A DNA stretch of 64,000 nucleotides from Bacillus sp. NEB1478 (GCF_031582965.1 NZ_CP134049.1:806001-870000); one strand, 5' to 3'; shown: positions 21,231 through 33,349, counted from the first letter of the stretch. The notes: generated from the letters alone by a model not told the origin. Numbers and translations: made by a program.

Positions 21231-22757
21231 ATGTTTATTCCTTCTTTAGAGGAAACAATTTCTCTAACGAACCAGAATTATAATGTAATACCGATCGGCT
21301 TTACGTACTTATCCGATCATGAAACGTGTATATCCCAATTTGAAAAAGTGCGCCGTGAAACGTATTCTTTTTTGCTCGAAAGTGTTGAAGGAGGAGAACG
21401 CTGGGCAAGGTATTCCTATATTGGCAGAAACCCTTTTCTAGTTATCGCAAGCAAAGGGAATGACGTTAAACTTACGTACTTAAAAGAACAACGAGTGATT
21501 CATGAACACGGTGCACCGCTCGAAGTCGTGCAAAATCATATCTCACAATATAAATCTCCTAAACTCCCTGAACTGCCTCCTTTTACAGGAGGTGCCGTCG
21601 GTTTTTTTGGGTATGATCTCATTCATACATTTGAAAATGTACCAAAACCACCCACTCCATCTAAGCAAAAAAATGAAATGGAATTTTTGTTCACTGATGA
21701 AATGATTGTTTTTGATCATTTGAAACAAAAAACAACGATCATTTGTAACCTGCATATTACTTCTGATGATGACAAAGAAACGATTCGTTCTAAATATCAG
21801 CAAGTGTGTGGAAAAATCCGTAAAACGTATGGTGAACTACAGCAGCCTAAGAAAAATAGCACAAAAATGAATCAACATTCCTTTGATAAAGCTTCTTCTG
21901 AAGTTACGTCTTCCCATACGAAAGAAGAATTTTGTTCTATGGTAAAAAAAGCGAAAGAATACATTCTTAAAGGTGATATTTTTCAAGTTGTATTATCGCA
22001 GCGTTTCGAACAAGAAACAGACGCAGATCCCTTTGATGTTTACAGACTTCTTCGTTCGATGAATCCATCGCCTTATATGTATTACTACAAATCAGAAGAC
22101 ACATATATCGTTGGGGCATCCCCAGAGCTTCTTGTAAAAGTAGACAATGGCTGGGTAGAAAACCGTCCGATTGCTGGTACACGGCCAAGAGGAAATACTA
22201 CTGAGGAAGATCTGGCATTTGAAGAGGACCTTTTAGCTGATGAAAAAGAGTGTGCTGAACATGTGATGCTTGTGGACCTCGGCAGAAATGATGTAGGCCG
22301 GGTAAGTGAATTTGGTTCGGTTGAGCTGGAATCTTATATGGAAATCGAGCGTTATTCACATGTTATGCACATGGTTTCACATGTGAAAGGTAAAATCGCG
22401 AAAGACAAAGACTTCTTTGATGCGCTGAGATCATGTATGCCGGCTGGAACAGTTTCAGGTGCACCGAAAGTAAGAGCGCTGCAGATTATATCTGAGCTCG
22501 AAAAAGAGGCACGCGGCGTTTATGGTGGAGCAATAGGCTATTTAGGCTTTAACGGACAAATGGATTCTTGTATCGCTATTCGAACGATCGTTTTCCAGGA
22601 CGGAAAAGCATACGTACAAGCAGGAGCGGGAGTAGTAGCCGATTCAGTACCGGAGCGGGAATATGAAGAAACCATCAACAAAGCCAAAGCCATGCTCCAA
22701 GCAATCGAGGGGGGGACAGACCCCAGACAAATACAAATCCCAAGTTTGTCCATATAG
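21231..22757 (+). CDS. trpE: Anthranilate synthase component I
   Basis: Converts chorismate plus ammonia to anthranilate, first step of tryptophan synthesis; needs a TrpG/PabA glutaminase from elsewhere. Motifs: the tryptophan-feedback segment SFLLESVEGGERWARYSYIG near the N-terminus, which separates TrpE from PabB, and the chorismate-binding core RPIAGTRPRGN, DLGRNDVGRVS, MPAGTVSGAPKVRA and AGAGVVADSVPEREYEE. Start ATG at 21231 is set by GAGGTGAA upstream; the in-frame TTG at 21213 lies in the attenuator T-run. The last codons (GGTDPRQIQIPSLSI) come from a repeat element and the terminator stem. No other trp gene follows. Confidence 0.93.
   Translation: MFIPSLEETISLTNQNYNVIPIGFTYLSDHETCISQFEKVRRETYSFLLESVEGGERWARYSYIGRNPFLVIASKGNDVKLTYLKEQRVIHEHGAPLEVVQNHISQYKSPKLPELPPFTGGAVGFFGYDLIHTFENVPKPPTPSKQKNEMEFLFTDEMIVFDHLKQKTTIICNLHITSDDDKETIRSKYQQVCGKIRKTYGELQQPKKNSTKMNQHSFDKASSEVTSSHTKEEFCSMVKKAKEYILKGDIFQVVLSQRFEQETDADPFDVYRLLRSMNPSPYMYYYKSEDTYIVGASPELLVKVDNGWVENRPIAGTRPRGNTTEEDLAFEEDLLADEKECAEHVMLVDLGRNDVGRVSEFGSVELESYMEIERYSHVMHMVSHVKGKIAKDKDFFDALRSCMPAGTVSGAPKVRALQIISELEKEARGVYGGAIGYLGFNGQMDSCIAIRTIVFQDGKAYVQAGAGVVADSVPEREYEETINKAKAMLQAIEGGTDPRQIQIPSLSI
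22712..22724. repeat. GGGGACAGACCCC repeat inside the 3' end of trpE
   Basis: A near-palindromic 13-mer of the same family as the elements after crh, eno, the csp gene and hisI. Here it is read through in frame and encodes Gly-Thr-Asp-Pro at the TrpE C-terminus. Confidence 0.8.
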
Positions 22758-22779
22758 AGTGGACAAGCTTGGGATTTTT
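22735..22779 (+). terminator. Terminator overlapping the trpE stop codon
   Basis: AAATCCCAAG-TTTGTCC pairs with GGACAAG-CTTGGGATTT, then TTCC. The 5' arm is coding and the TAG stop (22755-22757) lies in the loop. Confidence 0.85.
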
Positions 22780-22870
22780 CCTGTAAGCAATTTTCTGTTC
22801 TTGTGATAGAGATGTGGGTATACTGTCCTTTGTATATTTCAATCAAACTCATTTAAAGGGGAATACATAG

Positions 22871-23851
22871 ATGAAAGCTTTGTTGTTAGAAGATAAAAAC
22901 ATGTGGAGCGAGATGAAGGTTAGTGAAACGGCTAAGCCAAGCCCGATGCGCGGCGAAGTTCTCATTAAAATCAAAGCGGCTGGTCTGAACCCGGTTGATT
23001 ATAAAGTTGCCACAAATGGAAATCCAAACTGGGAATATCCTCATGTTTTAGGTGTGGACGCAGCTGGAATCGTTGAAGAAATCGGTGAAGGTGTTACAAA
23101 TCTAAAAAAAGGTGATCGTGTTTTCTATCACGGCGATTTTACTAAAAATGGCGGTTTTGCCGAATACGCAGTAACAACAGCCCACACAACAGCAAAAATT
23201 CCAGAAAAATTGTCTTACGAAGAGGCTGCCGCTCTTCCTTGTGCTGGTATGACCGCTTACCAGGCTCTCATACGAAAAATGAATCTTCAAAAAGACGAGA
23301 TGATTCTTATTCATGGGGGAGCTGGTGGTGTTGGCGGGTTTGCGATTCAGCTTGCAGCCAATATAGGAGCAACAATCATTACGACATGCTCACCTGAAAA
23401 CGAAGAGTATGTGAAGCAGCTTGGAGCCCATCACGTGATCTTTTACAAAACTGAAGATGTTCACAAAAGAGTAATGGAGCTTACAGATCAAAATGGTGTT
23501 GATGCAGTTTTAGATACCGTTAGCCGTCAAAACGCCACAGATTCTTTAAAGAGTATTGCTTTTAACGGACGCATTGCCTTTATCGCCGGCAACCCGGATT
23601 ATTCGGCTGTAAAACCTTTTAGCCAAGCTTTGTCTTTCCATGAGATCGCATTAGGTGCTGTCCATTTTTCAAATCATATCAATCAGCAAAAAGATTTGGC
23701 TTTCATGAATGAAGAATTGGCACAGTTAGTTATAAATGGGAAAATTTCTTCGATGATTTCGGAAAAAATAACATTAGAAGAAATACCTGTATGGCTTAAG
23801 AAATTATCTGAAAGACATGTCCGAGGGAAGATTGTAGCGATAATTAAATAA
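22871..23851 (+). CDS. Zinc-independent quinone oxidoreductase-like MDR protein
   Basis: 326-residue medium-chain dehydrogenase/reductase. N-terminal GroES-like fold (about 1-125) with AAGLNPVDYKV and HVLGVDAAGIVEEIGEGV; Rossmann NAD(P) motif GGAGGVGGFAIQLA near 148-161. The zinc-ligand Cys/His of true alcohol dehydrogenases are absent, placing it with quinone/enone reductases that use NADPH. The RBS AAAGGGGAA lies upstream. Monocistronic; natural substrate unknown. Confidence 0.88.
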   Translation: MKALLLEDKNMWSEMKVSETAKPSPMRGEVLIKIKAAGLNPVDYKVATNGNPNWEYPHVLGVDAAGIVEEIGEGVTNLKKGDRVFYHGDFTKNGGFAEYAVTTAHTTAKIPEKLSYEEAAALPCAGMTAYQALIRKMNLQKDEMILIHGGAGGVGGFAIQLAANIGATIITTCSPENEEYVKQLGAHHVIFYKTEDVHKRVMELTDQNGVDAVLDTVSRQNATDSLKSIAFNGRIAFIAGNPDYSAVKPFSQALSFHEIALGAVHFSNHINQQKDLAFMNEELAQLVINGKISSMISEKITLEEIPVWLKKLSERHVRGKIVAIIK

Positions 23852-23856
23852 ACAAA

Positions 23857-23890
23857 AAAAGGAGCGCCTCGATATTGAGGGCTCCTTTTC
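23857..23890. terminator. Bidirectional terminator between oxidoreductase and clpP
   Basis: GGAGC-g-CCTC pairs with GAGG-GCTCC; A-runs on the left and T-runs on the right let it serve the two convergent genes. Confidence 0.85.
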
Positions 23891-23899
23891 TCATACTAT

Positions 23900-24490
23900 T
23901 TACTTTGCATCAACAGATGTAATTAGTTTATCAACCAATCCGTATTTAACGGCATCTTCTGCAAGCAAGAAATTATCACGATCAGTATCACGCTCAATAA
24001 CTTCAAGCGGCTGACCTGTTTTTTCTGATAAGATTTTGTTTAGCTGCTCACGCATTTGAATGATACGGCGTGCGTGGATTTCGATATCACTCGCTTGACC
24101 GCGTGTACCGCCTAGTGGCTGGTGAATCATAACTTCAGAGTTTGGAAGAACGTAACGTTTTCCTTTTTCTCCAGCTGCAAGCAGGAATGCACCCATACTT
24201 GCTGCCATACCGATACAAATTGTAGAAACGTTCGGCTTAATGTAGTTCATTGTATCGTAAATCGCCATACCTGCTGTAATGGATCCACCTGGACTGTTTA
24301 TGTACAATGAGATGTCTTTATCCGGATCTTCTGCAGCTAAGAATAACAGCTGTGCTACGATAGAGTTTGAAACGTTGTCGTCAATTGCGCTGCCAAGCAT
24401 GATGATACGATCTTTTAACAAGCGGGAATAAATATCATATGCGCGTTCCCCACGGTTCGTTTGTTCGATTACTGTTGGAATTAAATTCAT
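23900..24490 (-). CDS. clpP: ATP-dependent Clp protease proteolytic subunit
   Basis: Self-compartmentalised serine protease working with ClpX/ClpC ATPases in protein quality control, competence and sporulation. The start ATG at 24490 (AGGAGGAATTTTC upstream) gives 196 residues, the family length; an upstream in-frame extension to 24541 overlaps the promoter and is rejected. The catalytic triad is Ser98 (GMAASMGA), His123 (MIHQPLGG) and Asp172. Preceded by a CtsR operator and SigA promoter. Confidence 0.97.
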   Translation of the reverse strand: MNLIPTVIEQTNRGERAYDIYSRLLKDRIIMLGSAIDDNVSNSIVAQLLFLAAEDPDKDISLYINSPGGSITAGMAIYDTMNYIKPNVSTICIGMAASMGAFLLAAGEKGKRYVLPNSEVMIHQPLGGTRGQASDIEIHARRIIQMREQLNKILSEKTGQPLEVIERDTDRDNFLLAEDAVKYGLVDKLITSVDAK

Positions 24491-24532
24491 GAAAATTCCT
24501 CCTTCTCCTTTTTCACTTATAACTGTACTGTC

Positions 24533-24562
24533 ATCATACAAAAAAGGTCAAACAAGGTCAAA
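24533..24562 (-). promoter_or_regulatory. Promoter of clpP
   Basis: On the minus strand TTGACC (24562-24557), an 18-nt spacer and TATGAT (24538-24533). The CtsR repeat covers the -35 and spacer. Confidence 0.6.
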
Positions 24563-24563
24563 C
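24547..24563. promoter_or_regulatory. CtsR operator
   Basis: GGTCAAACAAGGTCAAA is a perfect match to the CtsR heptad direct repeat RGTCAAANANRGTCAAA. CtsR represses clp genes until heat or protein stress inactivates it. Confidence 0.93.
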
Positions 24564-24711
24564 GATATGCTGTTCTTAATCTACATTCGTCAAGAACGCA
24601 AAAAAATCCTTCTTAACACCTTATGTATGGGCTATCTTCATGATGCCCGAGACGAGTATGATTTTAAACGTATTCTATAAAATCAATACCCTTTTTTCTC
24701 TCATAATAAGC

Positions 24712-24927
24712 TTATTTTTCATTTTTAACTTCAATATAAGCTATTTCTAAATTTCGGATGCGGCGAACCGTCTCACTATTTTTATTCAGGTTATCATTGA
24801 TCAAAGTACCAACAATAGAACGGTAATACGCATTCATGGCATGTGTTTTGGTGAAAACATCTTTGTTTTTTTCAATAAACTGACGGAAGTTTTCTTTAAA
24901 GTAAGGTACCGAAAATGCCTCGCTCAT
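24712..24927 (-). CDS. yvfG: YvfG family small helical protein
   Basis: 71-residue, charged, all-helical protein. MSEAFSVPYFKENFRQFIE and HAMNAYYRSIVGTLINDNLNKN match the B. subtilis YvfG family as I remember it; YvfG is a small homodimer of known structure but unknown function. AAAGGAGG lies upstream of the ATG. Its position next to rpoN (sigL) is as in B. subtilis. No signal peptide or motif indicates a function. Confidence 0.8.
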   Translation of the reverse strand: MSEAFSVPYFKENFRQFIEKNKDVFTKTHAMNAYYRSIVGTLINDNLNKNSETVRRIRNLEIAYIEVKNEK

Positions 24928-25042
24928 TTATATTCCTCCTTTATTAATAAATTTTCATTTTATTTATGTCTTTAAAATCCCTATTTTATAATAGCTTATC
25001 AGCAGAACAATCGAAAGAAGAAGTGAAATCTATACCCTAGTT

Positions 25043-25071
25043 TTGACAATTAAAAATGAGCATGTTATAGT
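25043..25071 (+). promoter_or_regulatory. Promoter of the cold-shock gene
   Basis: TTGACA (25043-25048), 17-nt spacer, TATAGT (25066-25071): close to SigA consensus. Predicted start near 25078, nearly 190 nt upstream of the start codon. Confidence 0.8.
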
Positions 25072-25077
25072 TTATAT

Positions 25078-25269
25078 AACCAATTACGGTGTGAATATGT
25101 TTGGATTTTAAAGCGGTCGTACTTTTTGAATAAGAAGTGGAACACTTTTGGATCCACTTTTGACTATTCAAATGAGTGCGCATTTTTTATGTTCTATTTT
25201 ATTTACATAGTAATCCGGTTAAACACGAGTCAAAACGCAAACTATTGCGTTTGTAAGGAGGAAACACCC
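25078..25269 (+). promoter_or_regulatory. Long 5' leader of the cold-shock mRNA
   Basis: About 190 nt of non-coding leader separate promoter and csp start, as in csp genes whose leader folding controls cold-induced translation. It contains GCGGTCGTAC and a large hairpin in which GAATA...AGTGG pairs with CCACT...TATTC (about 25127-25172). An in-frame extension upstream of the csp ATG exists but lacks an RBS. Confidence 0.55.
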
Positions 25270-25470
25270 ATGCAAAATGGTAAAGTAAAATGGTTTAACG
25301 CTGAGAAAGGCTTTGGTTTCATCGAAGTTGAAGGCGGAAACGATGTATTCGTACATTTCTCTGCAATTCAAACTGATGGATTCAAATCTCTTGACGAAGG
25401 TCAAGAAGTATCTTTCGAAATCGTCGATGGCGAGCGTGGACCACAAGCTGCTAACGTAACAAAACTTTAA
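25270..25470 (+). CDS. CspA/CspB-family cold-shock protein
   Basis: 66-residue single-strand nucleic-acid chaperone with an OB fold. RNP1 (KGFGFIEV) and RNP2 (VFVHFSAI) are intact, and the N-terminus [18 protein letters not shown] is standard. Start at 25270 is fixed by GTAAGGAGG upstream and by family length. Which of the csp paralogues it corresponds to cannot be decided. Confidence 0.96.
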   Translation: MQNGKVKWFNAEKGFGFIEVEGGNDVFVHFSAIQTDGFKSLDEGQEVSFEIVDGERGPQAANVTKL

Positions 25471-25479
25471 TAAAAGTTT

Positions 25480-25519
25480 AGAATGCCAGACTGCTATTAA
25501 GCGGTTCTGGCATTTTTTT
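25480..25519 (+). terminator. Terminator of the cold-shock gene
   Basis: AATGCCAGA pairs with TCTGGCATT and is followed by seven T residues. Confidence 0.9.
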
Positions 25520-25536
25520 GTGCCCATTTTTAATCA

Positions 25537-25562
25537 GGGGTCTGACCCCGGGACAGACCCCC
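25537..25562. repeat. Tandem GGGGTCTGACCCC / GGGACAGACCCCC pair
   Basis: Two members of the 3'-end repeat family stand head to tail (25537-25549 and 25550-25562), followed by seven T residues, 67 bp after the cold-shock stop and before the sigL promoter. Confidence 0.8.
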
Positions 25563-25577
25563 TTTTTTTACAAATTA

Positions 25578-25606
25578 TTAACAGATGTATAGCGCTTACA
25601 TATGTA
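25578..25606 (+). promoter_or_regulatory. Candidate promoter of rpoN with cre-like site
   Basis: TTAACA (25578-25583), 17-nt spacer, TATGTA (25601-25606). The spacer holds TGTATAGCGCTTACA (25586-25600), whose reverse strand starts TGTAAGCGCT, a good cre half; the other half is off by one inserted base. CcpA control of sigL is known in B. subtilis; here it is only suggested. Confidence 0.4.
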
Positions 25607-25634
25607 GTATCATTAAGGGAAGGGGGGATATAAA

Positions 25635-26963
25635 ATGGAAATGGGTTTGTTTCAGCAGCAGAGCTTAAACCTCGTTATGACAACTGAATTGCGTCAGGCC
25701 ATCGCCATTTTACAAGTTCCCGGTTATGAACTTGCTTCCTATCTTCAAGAACAGGCGCTTGAAAATCCTTTAATTGAAATTTTAGAACCCAAAGGCATGT
25801 TTACAACCTTGAAAAAAAGTCCAAGTAAAAAGGCTACTGAGGGTAAAGGAATAGCAGAAAAACGAAGCTTTGAAAATTTTATTATTGAAAAAGAAACGTT
25901 ATACGACTATTTATATAAACAATCGATTCTGCTTCCGATCGAAAAAGAGAATCAAAAAGTCTTTCAGTACCTTTTGTTAAGTGTAGATGAAAACGGCTAT
26001 CTGACAGTAACAGCAGAGGAAACCGCTGCGCGTTTTTCAATTACAGCTGAAAAAAGTGAAGAATTGATCTCTATGCTTCAAACACTGGAACCGGCAGGAA
26101 TCGGTGCCCGAAGTTTAAGAGAATGTCTCTTAATTCAAATGCGAACGCAAAACCTAGAACATTCATTAAGCTATCAGTTAGCCGACTGTTATTTAGATTT
26201 GCTTGCAGAAAGAAAGATCAAATGGCTGTCTGCAAAGCTTGATGTTTCACTTCAGCAAGTGGAAGAAGCGGCAGATTTTTTGCAAACCCTTGATCCGAGG
26301 CCAGGTGCAGCATTCTCATCAACAGAAGACCAAGCTTACTTGTATCCTGATGTCTCTGTCAGCTTGGAAAATGGACAGTTACATATCGCGATTAACGAGC
26401 AATACACGCCGGTTATGAAACTGAACAAAAACTATGAACCACTGCTGCAAGGAAAACAGGCAAGCAATAAGTTTTTAGATGACTCCTTTCAGAAGTTCAA
26501 TTGGCTGAAAAAGGCGTTAGAACAAAGAAGAGAGACTTTGCTAAACATTACACACGCGATAGTTAATGCTCAAGAAAAGTACTTTTTATCTTTTAATAAA
26601 GAAGATCTCACCCCATTAACTTTAAAAGAAATTGCAGATGAAATCGGGGTACACGAATCGACCGTTAGCCGAGCTGTGAAAAACAAAGTACTGCAAACTT
26701 CTAAAGGAGCCGTTGAGCTTAAATCCTTTTTTACAGCTAAAATTTTTACGCAAGATGGCGGAAGTGCTTCTGCAACATCTGCAAAAACAGCCATTCAGAA
26801 ACTAGTTGAAGATGAAGATAAACTAAAACCTCTTTCTGATCAGCTTCTCGCTGCGATGCTGGAGCAAAAAAGCGGATTAAGCATCTCGCGCCGAACCGTG
26901 GCAAAATATCGGGAAGAATTGAAAATACCTTCTTCATCAAAAAGAAAACGTTATACTTCTTAA
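25635..26963 (+). CDS. rpoN: RNA polymerase sigma-54 factor (SigL)
   Basis: Sigma-54 factor directing -12/-24 promoters that need enhancer-binding ATPases (levanase, arginine and isoleucine/valine use in Bacillus). The 442-residue protein has the Gln/Leu-rich activator-interaction N-terminus (MGLFQQQSLNLVMTTELRQAI), a core-binding region, the helix-turn-helix LKEIADEIGVHESTVSRAV and the diagnostic RpoN box SRRTVAKYREELKIP near the C-terminus. GGGGGGATATAAA precedes the ATG. Monocistronic. Confidence 0.96.
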   Translation: MEMGLFQQQSLNLVMTTELRQAIAILQVPGYELASYLQEQALENPLIEILEPKGMFTTLKKSPSKKATEGKGIAEKRSFENFIIEKETLYDYLYKQSILLPIEKENQKVFQYLLLSVDENGYLTVTAEETAARFSITAEKSEELISMLQTLEPAGIGARSLRECLLIQMRTQNLEHSLSYQLADCYLDLLAERKIKWLSAKLDVSLQQVEEAADFLQTLDPRPGAAFSSTEDQAYLYPDVSVSLENGQLHIAINEQYTPVMKLNKNYEPLLQGKQASNKFLDDSFQKFNWLKKALEQRRETLLNITHAIVNAQEKYFLSFNKEDLTPLTLKEIADEIGVHESTVSRAVKNKVLQTSKGAVELKSFFTAKIFTQDGGSASATSAKTAIQKLVEDEDKLKPLSDQLLAAMLEQKSGLSISRRTVAKYREELKIPSSSKRKRYTS

Positions 26964-27000
26964 AGCTCTTCAGTATGACTTGGAGAGCTTCCTTTAATTC
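26963..27000 (+). terminator. Possible terminator of rpoN
   Basis: AAGCTCT pairs with AGAGCTT across a 14-nt loop, followed by a weak TCCTTT tail. Confidence 0.4.
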
Positions 27001-27110
27001 TCAGAACATTAAAAGCAACAATCTTTTAGAAAACAGCCTTTAGTAAAAAGAGCCTATAGAAAAAACAGTCATTTCTAAAAATTAAACAACTGTTTAGAGG
27101 AGTAACAAAA

Positions 27111-27356
27111 ATGAATGAAAAAAAAGTTATTTTATATACGAAAGTACATTGTCCACTTTGCGATGAAGCGCATAAACTATTAGGGAACCTGCAATCTCAA
27201 TACGCTTTCCAGATTGAAGAGGTGGATATATATCAAGACGACACCCTCATTGAAAAATACGGTCTAATGATTCCTGTTATTGAAATAGACGGAAAAGAAA
27301 TCGATTATGGCAAAATTTCGATTGATATCGTAAAGAAAGCGCTTACTAATTTTTAA
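27111..27356 (+). CDS. Glutaredoxin-like thiol protein
   Basis: 81-residue thioredoxin-fold protein with an active-site Cys14-Pro-Leu-Cys17 motif (KVHCPLCDEAHKLL) and a cis-Pro segment MIPVIEIDGKEI. It belongs to the glutaredoxin-like group common in Firmicutes (DUF836-type). The redox partner is not evident. TAGAGGAGTAAC precedes the ATG. It sits between rpoN and cggR. Confidence 0.85.
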   Translation: MNEKKVILYTKVHCPLCDEAHKLLGNLQSQYAFQIEEVDIYQDDTLIEKYGLMIPVIEIDGKEIDYGKISIDIVKKALTNF

Positions 27357-27400
27357 TAAGTAAAAAATGTTGAAATGCTATACAGCAATTTGGTACTATA

Positions 27401-27455
27401 AATGTGCCAGAAACAAAATTGAACTTTTTCTAACAATTGAGACTGGCATGTTTTA
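27401..27455 (+). terminator. Possible terminator of the glutaredoxin gene
   Basis: ATGTGCCAG pairs imperfectly with CTGGCATG around an inner AAATTG/CAATT stem, followed by TTTT. Confidence 0.45.
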
Positions 27456-27527
27456 AGAAGCTCTTAACTGGGTAAATTACAGATGTTAAAAAGATACTTG
27501 GGTAAAACCAAGTTATTTTCTTAAGCT

Positions 27528-27567
27528 GATGGGACATAAAACGACTAACTGGGACATTATTAGTCCA
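27528..27567 (+). promoter_or_regulatory. CggR operator
   Basis: Two direct half-sites spaced 20 bp apart: TGGGACATAAAACGAC and TGGGACATTATTAGTCC. This is the layout of the B. subtilis CggR operator (repeated GGGACA...TGTC/GTCC), where the tetrameric repressor blocks transcription of the glycolytic operon until fructose-1,6-bisphosphate accumulates. It lies 55 bp upstream of cggR. Confidence 0.85.
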
Positions 27568-27622
27568 ATGCTAAAAAACGCCGATACGATCGTATAATTC
27601 CGAAAGATCAGGAGAATGTGCA

Positions 27623-28642
27623 ATGAAGAAGCTAATAGAAGTTCAAAAGAAATTGCTGCCAGACCTTCTTGAAACGATGCGGAAACGGTACAGCGTTTTG
27701 AATGTAGTTAGGATGCATGAACCCATCGGAAGAAGAAGTTTGGCATCTGCACTTTTTATGACAGAACGGGTTTTACGATCTGAAGTTTCCTTTTTGAAAG
27801 ATCAAGGGCTGTTGACGATTCAGACATCTGGAATGTCGCTCACAACAGAGGGGCATGATATTTTAGTAGAACTTTCTGAAATGATGAAAGAATTGTCAGG
27901 GTTGCATGTTTTAGAATCTGGTCTAAAGGAAATGTTAAACTTGTCGGAAGTCATAGTGGTACCAGGTGACAGTGACCAAGAGTTATGGGTTAAAAACGAT
28001 ATGGGGAAAGCGGCTGCTGATCGAATAAAACGACAGCTGACGACCAGAAACATTATTGCTGTTACTGGCGGAACAACGCTTGCTTCTGTGGCTGAAATGA
28101 TGACTCCCGCACAAAAGGTACAGCAATTGTTAGTCGTACCAGCTCGCGGAGGTCTTGGTGAAAAGGTTGAGAACCAAGCAAACTCGATTTGTTCAACAAT
28201 GGCTCAAAAGGCTAACGGAGAATACAGATTGCTTCATCTTCCTGACTCACTCAGCAAAGAAACCTATCTATCTCTCATGGATGAACCTGGCGTCAAAGAA
28301 GTAATGGAACTCATCCACTCTGCCAGTATAGTGCTTCACAGCATTGGTGATGCTAAAACAATGGCAGAACGCAGGAATTCAAACGCTTCTCTTTTAGAAA
28401 AGCTGGACAAAGAGAAGGCAGTTGCCGAAGCATTTGGCTACTACTTTAACCAGCATGGAGAAGTTGTTCATCGTGTCCGGACAATCGGACTTCAGCTAGA
28501 TGATTTGCAAAATAGTGATTTTATCATGGCTGTAGCCGGTGGTTCATCAAAAGCAAATGCGATTGCAGCTTTTATGAAACACGGTCCTAAGAAGGTTTTG
28601 GTTACAGACGAAGGAGCTGCCCGCAAGCTTTTGGGGAGCTAA
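27623..28642 (+). CDS. cggR: Central glycolytic genes regulator CggR
   Basis: SorC/DeoR-family repressor (339 aa) of the gapA operon, released by fructose-1,6-bisphosphate. N-terminal winged helix around residues 30-75 (RRSLASALFMTERVLRSEVSFLKDQGLL); C-terminal sugar-phosphate domain with AVTGGTTLASVAEMM, VVPARGGLG and MAVAGGSSKANAIAAFM. AGGAG precedes the ATG. First gene of the operon with gapA, pgk, tpiA, gpmI and eno. Confidence 0.96.
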   Translation: MKKLIEVQKKLLPDLLETMRKRYSVLNVVRMHEPIGRRSLASALFMTERVLRSEVSFLKDQGLLTIQTSGMSLTTEGHDILVELSEMMKELSGLHVLESGLKEMLNLSEVIVVPGDSDQELWVKNDMGKAAADRIKRQLTTRNIIAVTGGTTLASVAEMMTPAQKVQQLLVVPARGGLGEKVENQANSICSTMAQKANGEYRLLHLPDSLSKETYLSLMDEPGVKEVMELIHSASIVLHSIGDAKTMAERRNSNASLLEKLDKEKAVAEAFGYYFNQHGEVVHRVRTIGLQLDDLQNSDFIMAVAGGSSKANAIAAFMKHGPKKVLVTDEGAARKLLGS

Positions 28643-28732
28643 AGGTATTTTGCAAGTCTGCTTAATTTGTTAATAAGGGTTTTTCCCTTTTTATAAAAAA
28701 TATTTCTCTCTTACACAAGGAGGTCATTTTAA

Positions 28733-29740
<1,008 letters not shown>

Positions 29741-29855
29741 TAGATAGAGAAGAACATTAAGGAGGGGGAGAAGTCATTACAAGATGGCTTCTACTCCTCT
29801 TTCCCATGTAAAACCACTCTTCTATTTTTGTGACTGTCAGGAGGTTACTGTACTT

Positions 29856-31040
29856 ATGAACAAAAAAAGCGTTCGTGACATCGATTTAAAAGGCAAAGTT
29901 GTTTTTTGCCGAGTTGATTTTAACGTACCGATGAAAGATGGAGAAATTTCGGATGAAACGCGTATTAATGCAGCTCTTCCAACCATCAAATACTTAACAG
30001 AGCAAGGTGCTAAAGTTCTTTTAGCGAGTCACTTGGGCCGTCCCAAAGGCCAAGTGGTTGAAGAACTTCGTTTAGATCCAGTTGCACAGCGTTTAAGTGA
30101 TCTTCTTGGAAAAGAAGTCATCAAAACGGACGAAGCATACGGACCAGAAGTGGAAAAAGCTGTTTCAAATCTTGAAGAAGGCGGAATTGTCCTGCTCGAG
30201 AACGTTCGTTTTTACCCAGGTGAAGAAAAAAACGATCCGGAACTTGCAGAAAAATTTGCAGCTTTAGCTGATGTTTATGTAAACGATGCTTTCGGAGCAG
30301 CACACCGTGCACATGCTTCTACAGAAGGAATCGCTAAGCATCTTCCAGCCGTTTCAGGTTTATTAATGGAAAAAGAACTTGAAGTACTAGGAAAAGCTCT
30401 CTCTAATCCTGACCGTCCTTTCACTGCTATTATTGGCGGTGCAAAAGTAAAGGATAAGATTGACGTTATCGACAATCTGCTGGACAAAGTAGATAACCTG
30501 ATCATTGGCGGAGGGCTTGGCTATACTTTTATCAAAGCCTTGGGTTATGACGTAGGTAAATCACTTTTAGAAGAAGATAAAGTCGAAACTGCGAAAGCCT
30601 TTATGGATAAAGCGAAAGAAAAAGGCGTTAACTTTCTTATCGCTGAAGATGTTTTAGTTGCGGATGACTTTTCTAATGATGCTAACACTAAAGTAGTTGG
30701 CATCGATTCAATCCCGTCTGATTGGGAAGGTCTTGATATCGGAACGAAAACAATCGAAAAGTACGTAAAGGTTATCAAGGAATCGAAACTTGTAATATGG
30801 AATGGACCAATGGGTGTGTTCGAAATTGACGCGTTCGCAAACGGAACTCGCGCAGTCGCAAACGCACTTGCAGAATCACCAGACACCTACAGTGTTATCG
30901 GTGGCGGAGACTCAGCTGCAGCCGTTGAAAAGTTCGGTCTTGCAGATAAAATGAGCCACATCTCAACAGGCGGCGGAGCGTCCCTTGAGTTCATGGAGGG
31001 GAAACAACTCCCTGGTGTAACTGCACTTAATGATCGATAA
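29856..31040 (+). CDS. pgk: Phosphoglycerate kinase
   Basis: Makes ATP from 1,3-bisphosphoglycerate. Start ATG at 29856 (AGGAGG about 11 nt upstream) gives 394 residues starting [25 protein letters not shown]; an extension to 29784 has no family counterpart. Motifs: [35 protein letters not shown] and the nucleotide-binding [13 protein letters not shown] with [13 protein letters not shown] near the C-terminus. Confidence 0.98.
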   Translation: MNKKSVRDIDLKGKVVFCRVDFNVPMKDGEISDETRINAALPTIKYLTEQGAKVLLASHLGRPKGQVVEELRLDPVAQRLSDLLGKEVIKTDEAYGPEVEKAVSNLEEGGIVLLENVRFYPGEEKNDPELAEKFAALADVYVNDAFGAAHRAHASTEGIAKHLPAVSGLLMEKELEVLGKALSNPDRPFTAIIGGAKVKDKIDVIDNLLDKVDNLIIGGGLGYTFIKALGYDVGKSLLEEDKVETAKAFMDKAKEKGVNFLIAEDVLVADDFSNDANTKVVGIDSIPSDWEGLDIGTKTIEKYVKVIKESKLVIWNGPMGVFEIDAFANGTRAVANALAESPDTYSVIGGGDSAAAVEKFGLADKMSHISTGGGASLEFMEGKQLPGVTALNDR

Positions 31041-31055
31041 TTTTTAAAGAGGTGA

Positions 31056-33349
<2,294 letters not shown>

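Noticed and set aside
25126..25269. 48-residue N-terminal extension of the cold-shock protein
   Set aside because: The region is the structured mRNA leader; cold-shock proteins start at [10 protein letters not shown].
29784..29855. N-terminal extension of phosphoglycerate kinase
   Set aside because: The family N-terminus begins at the ATG at 29856, which has its own AGGAGG.
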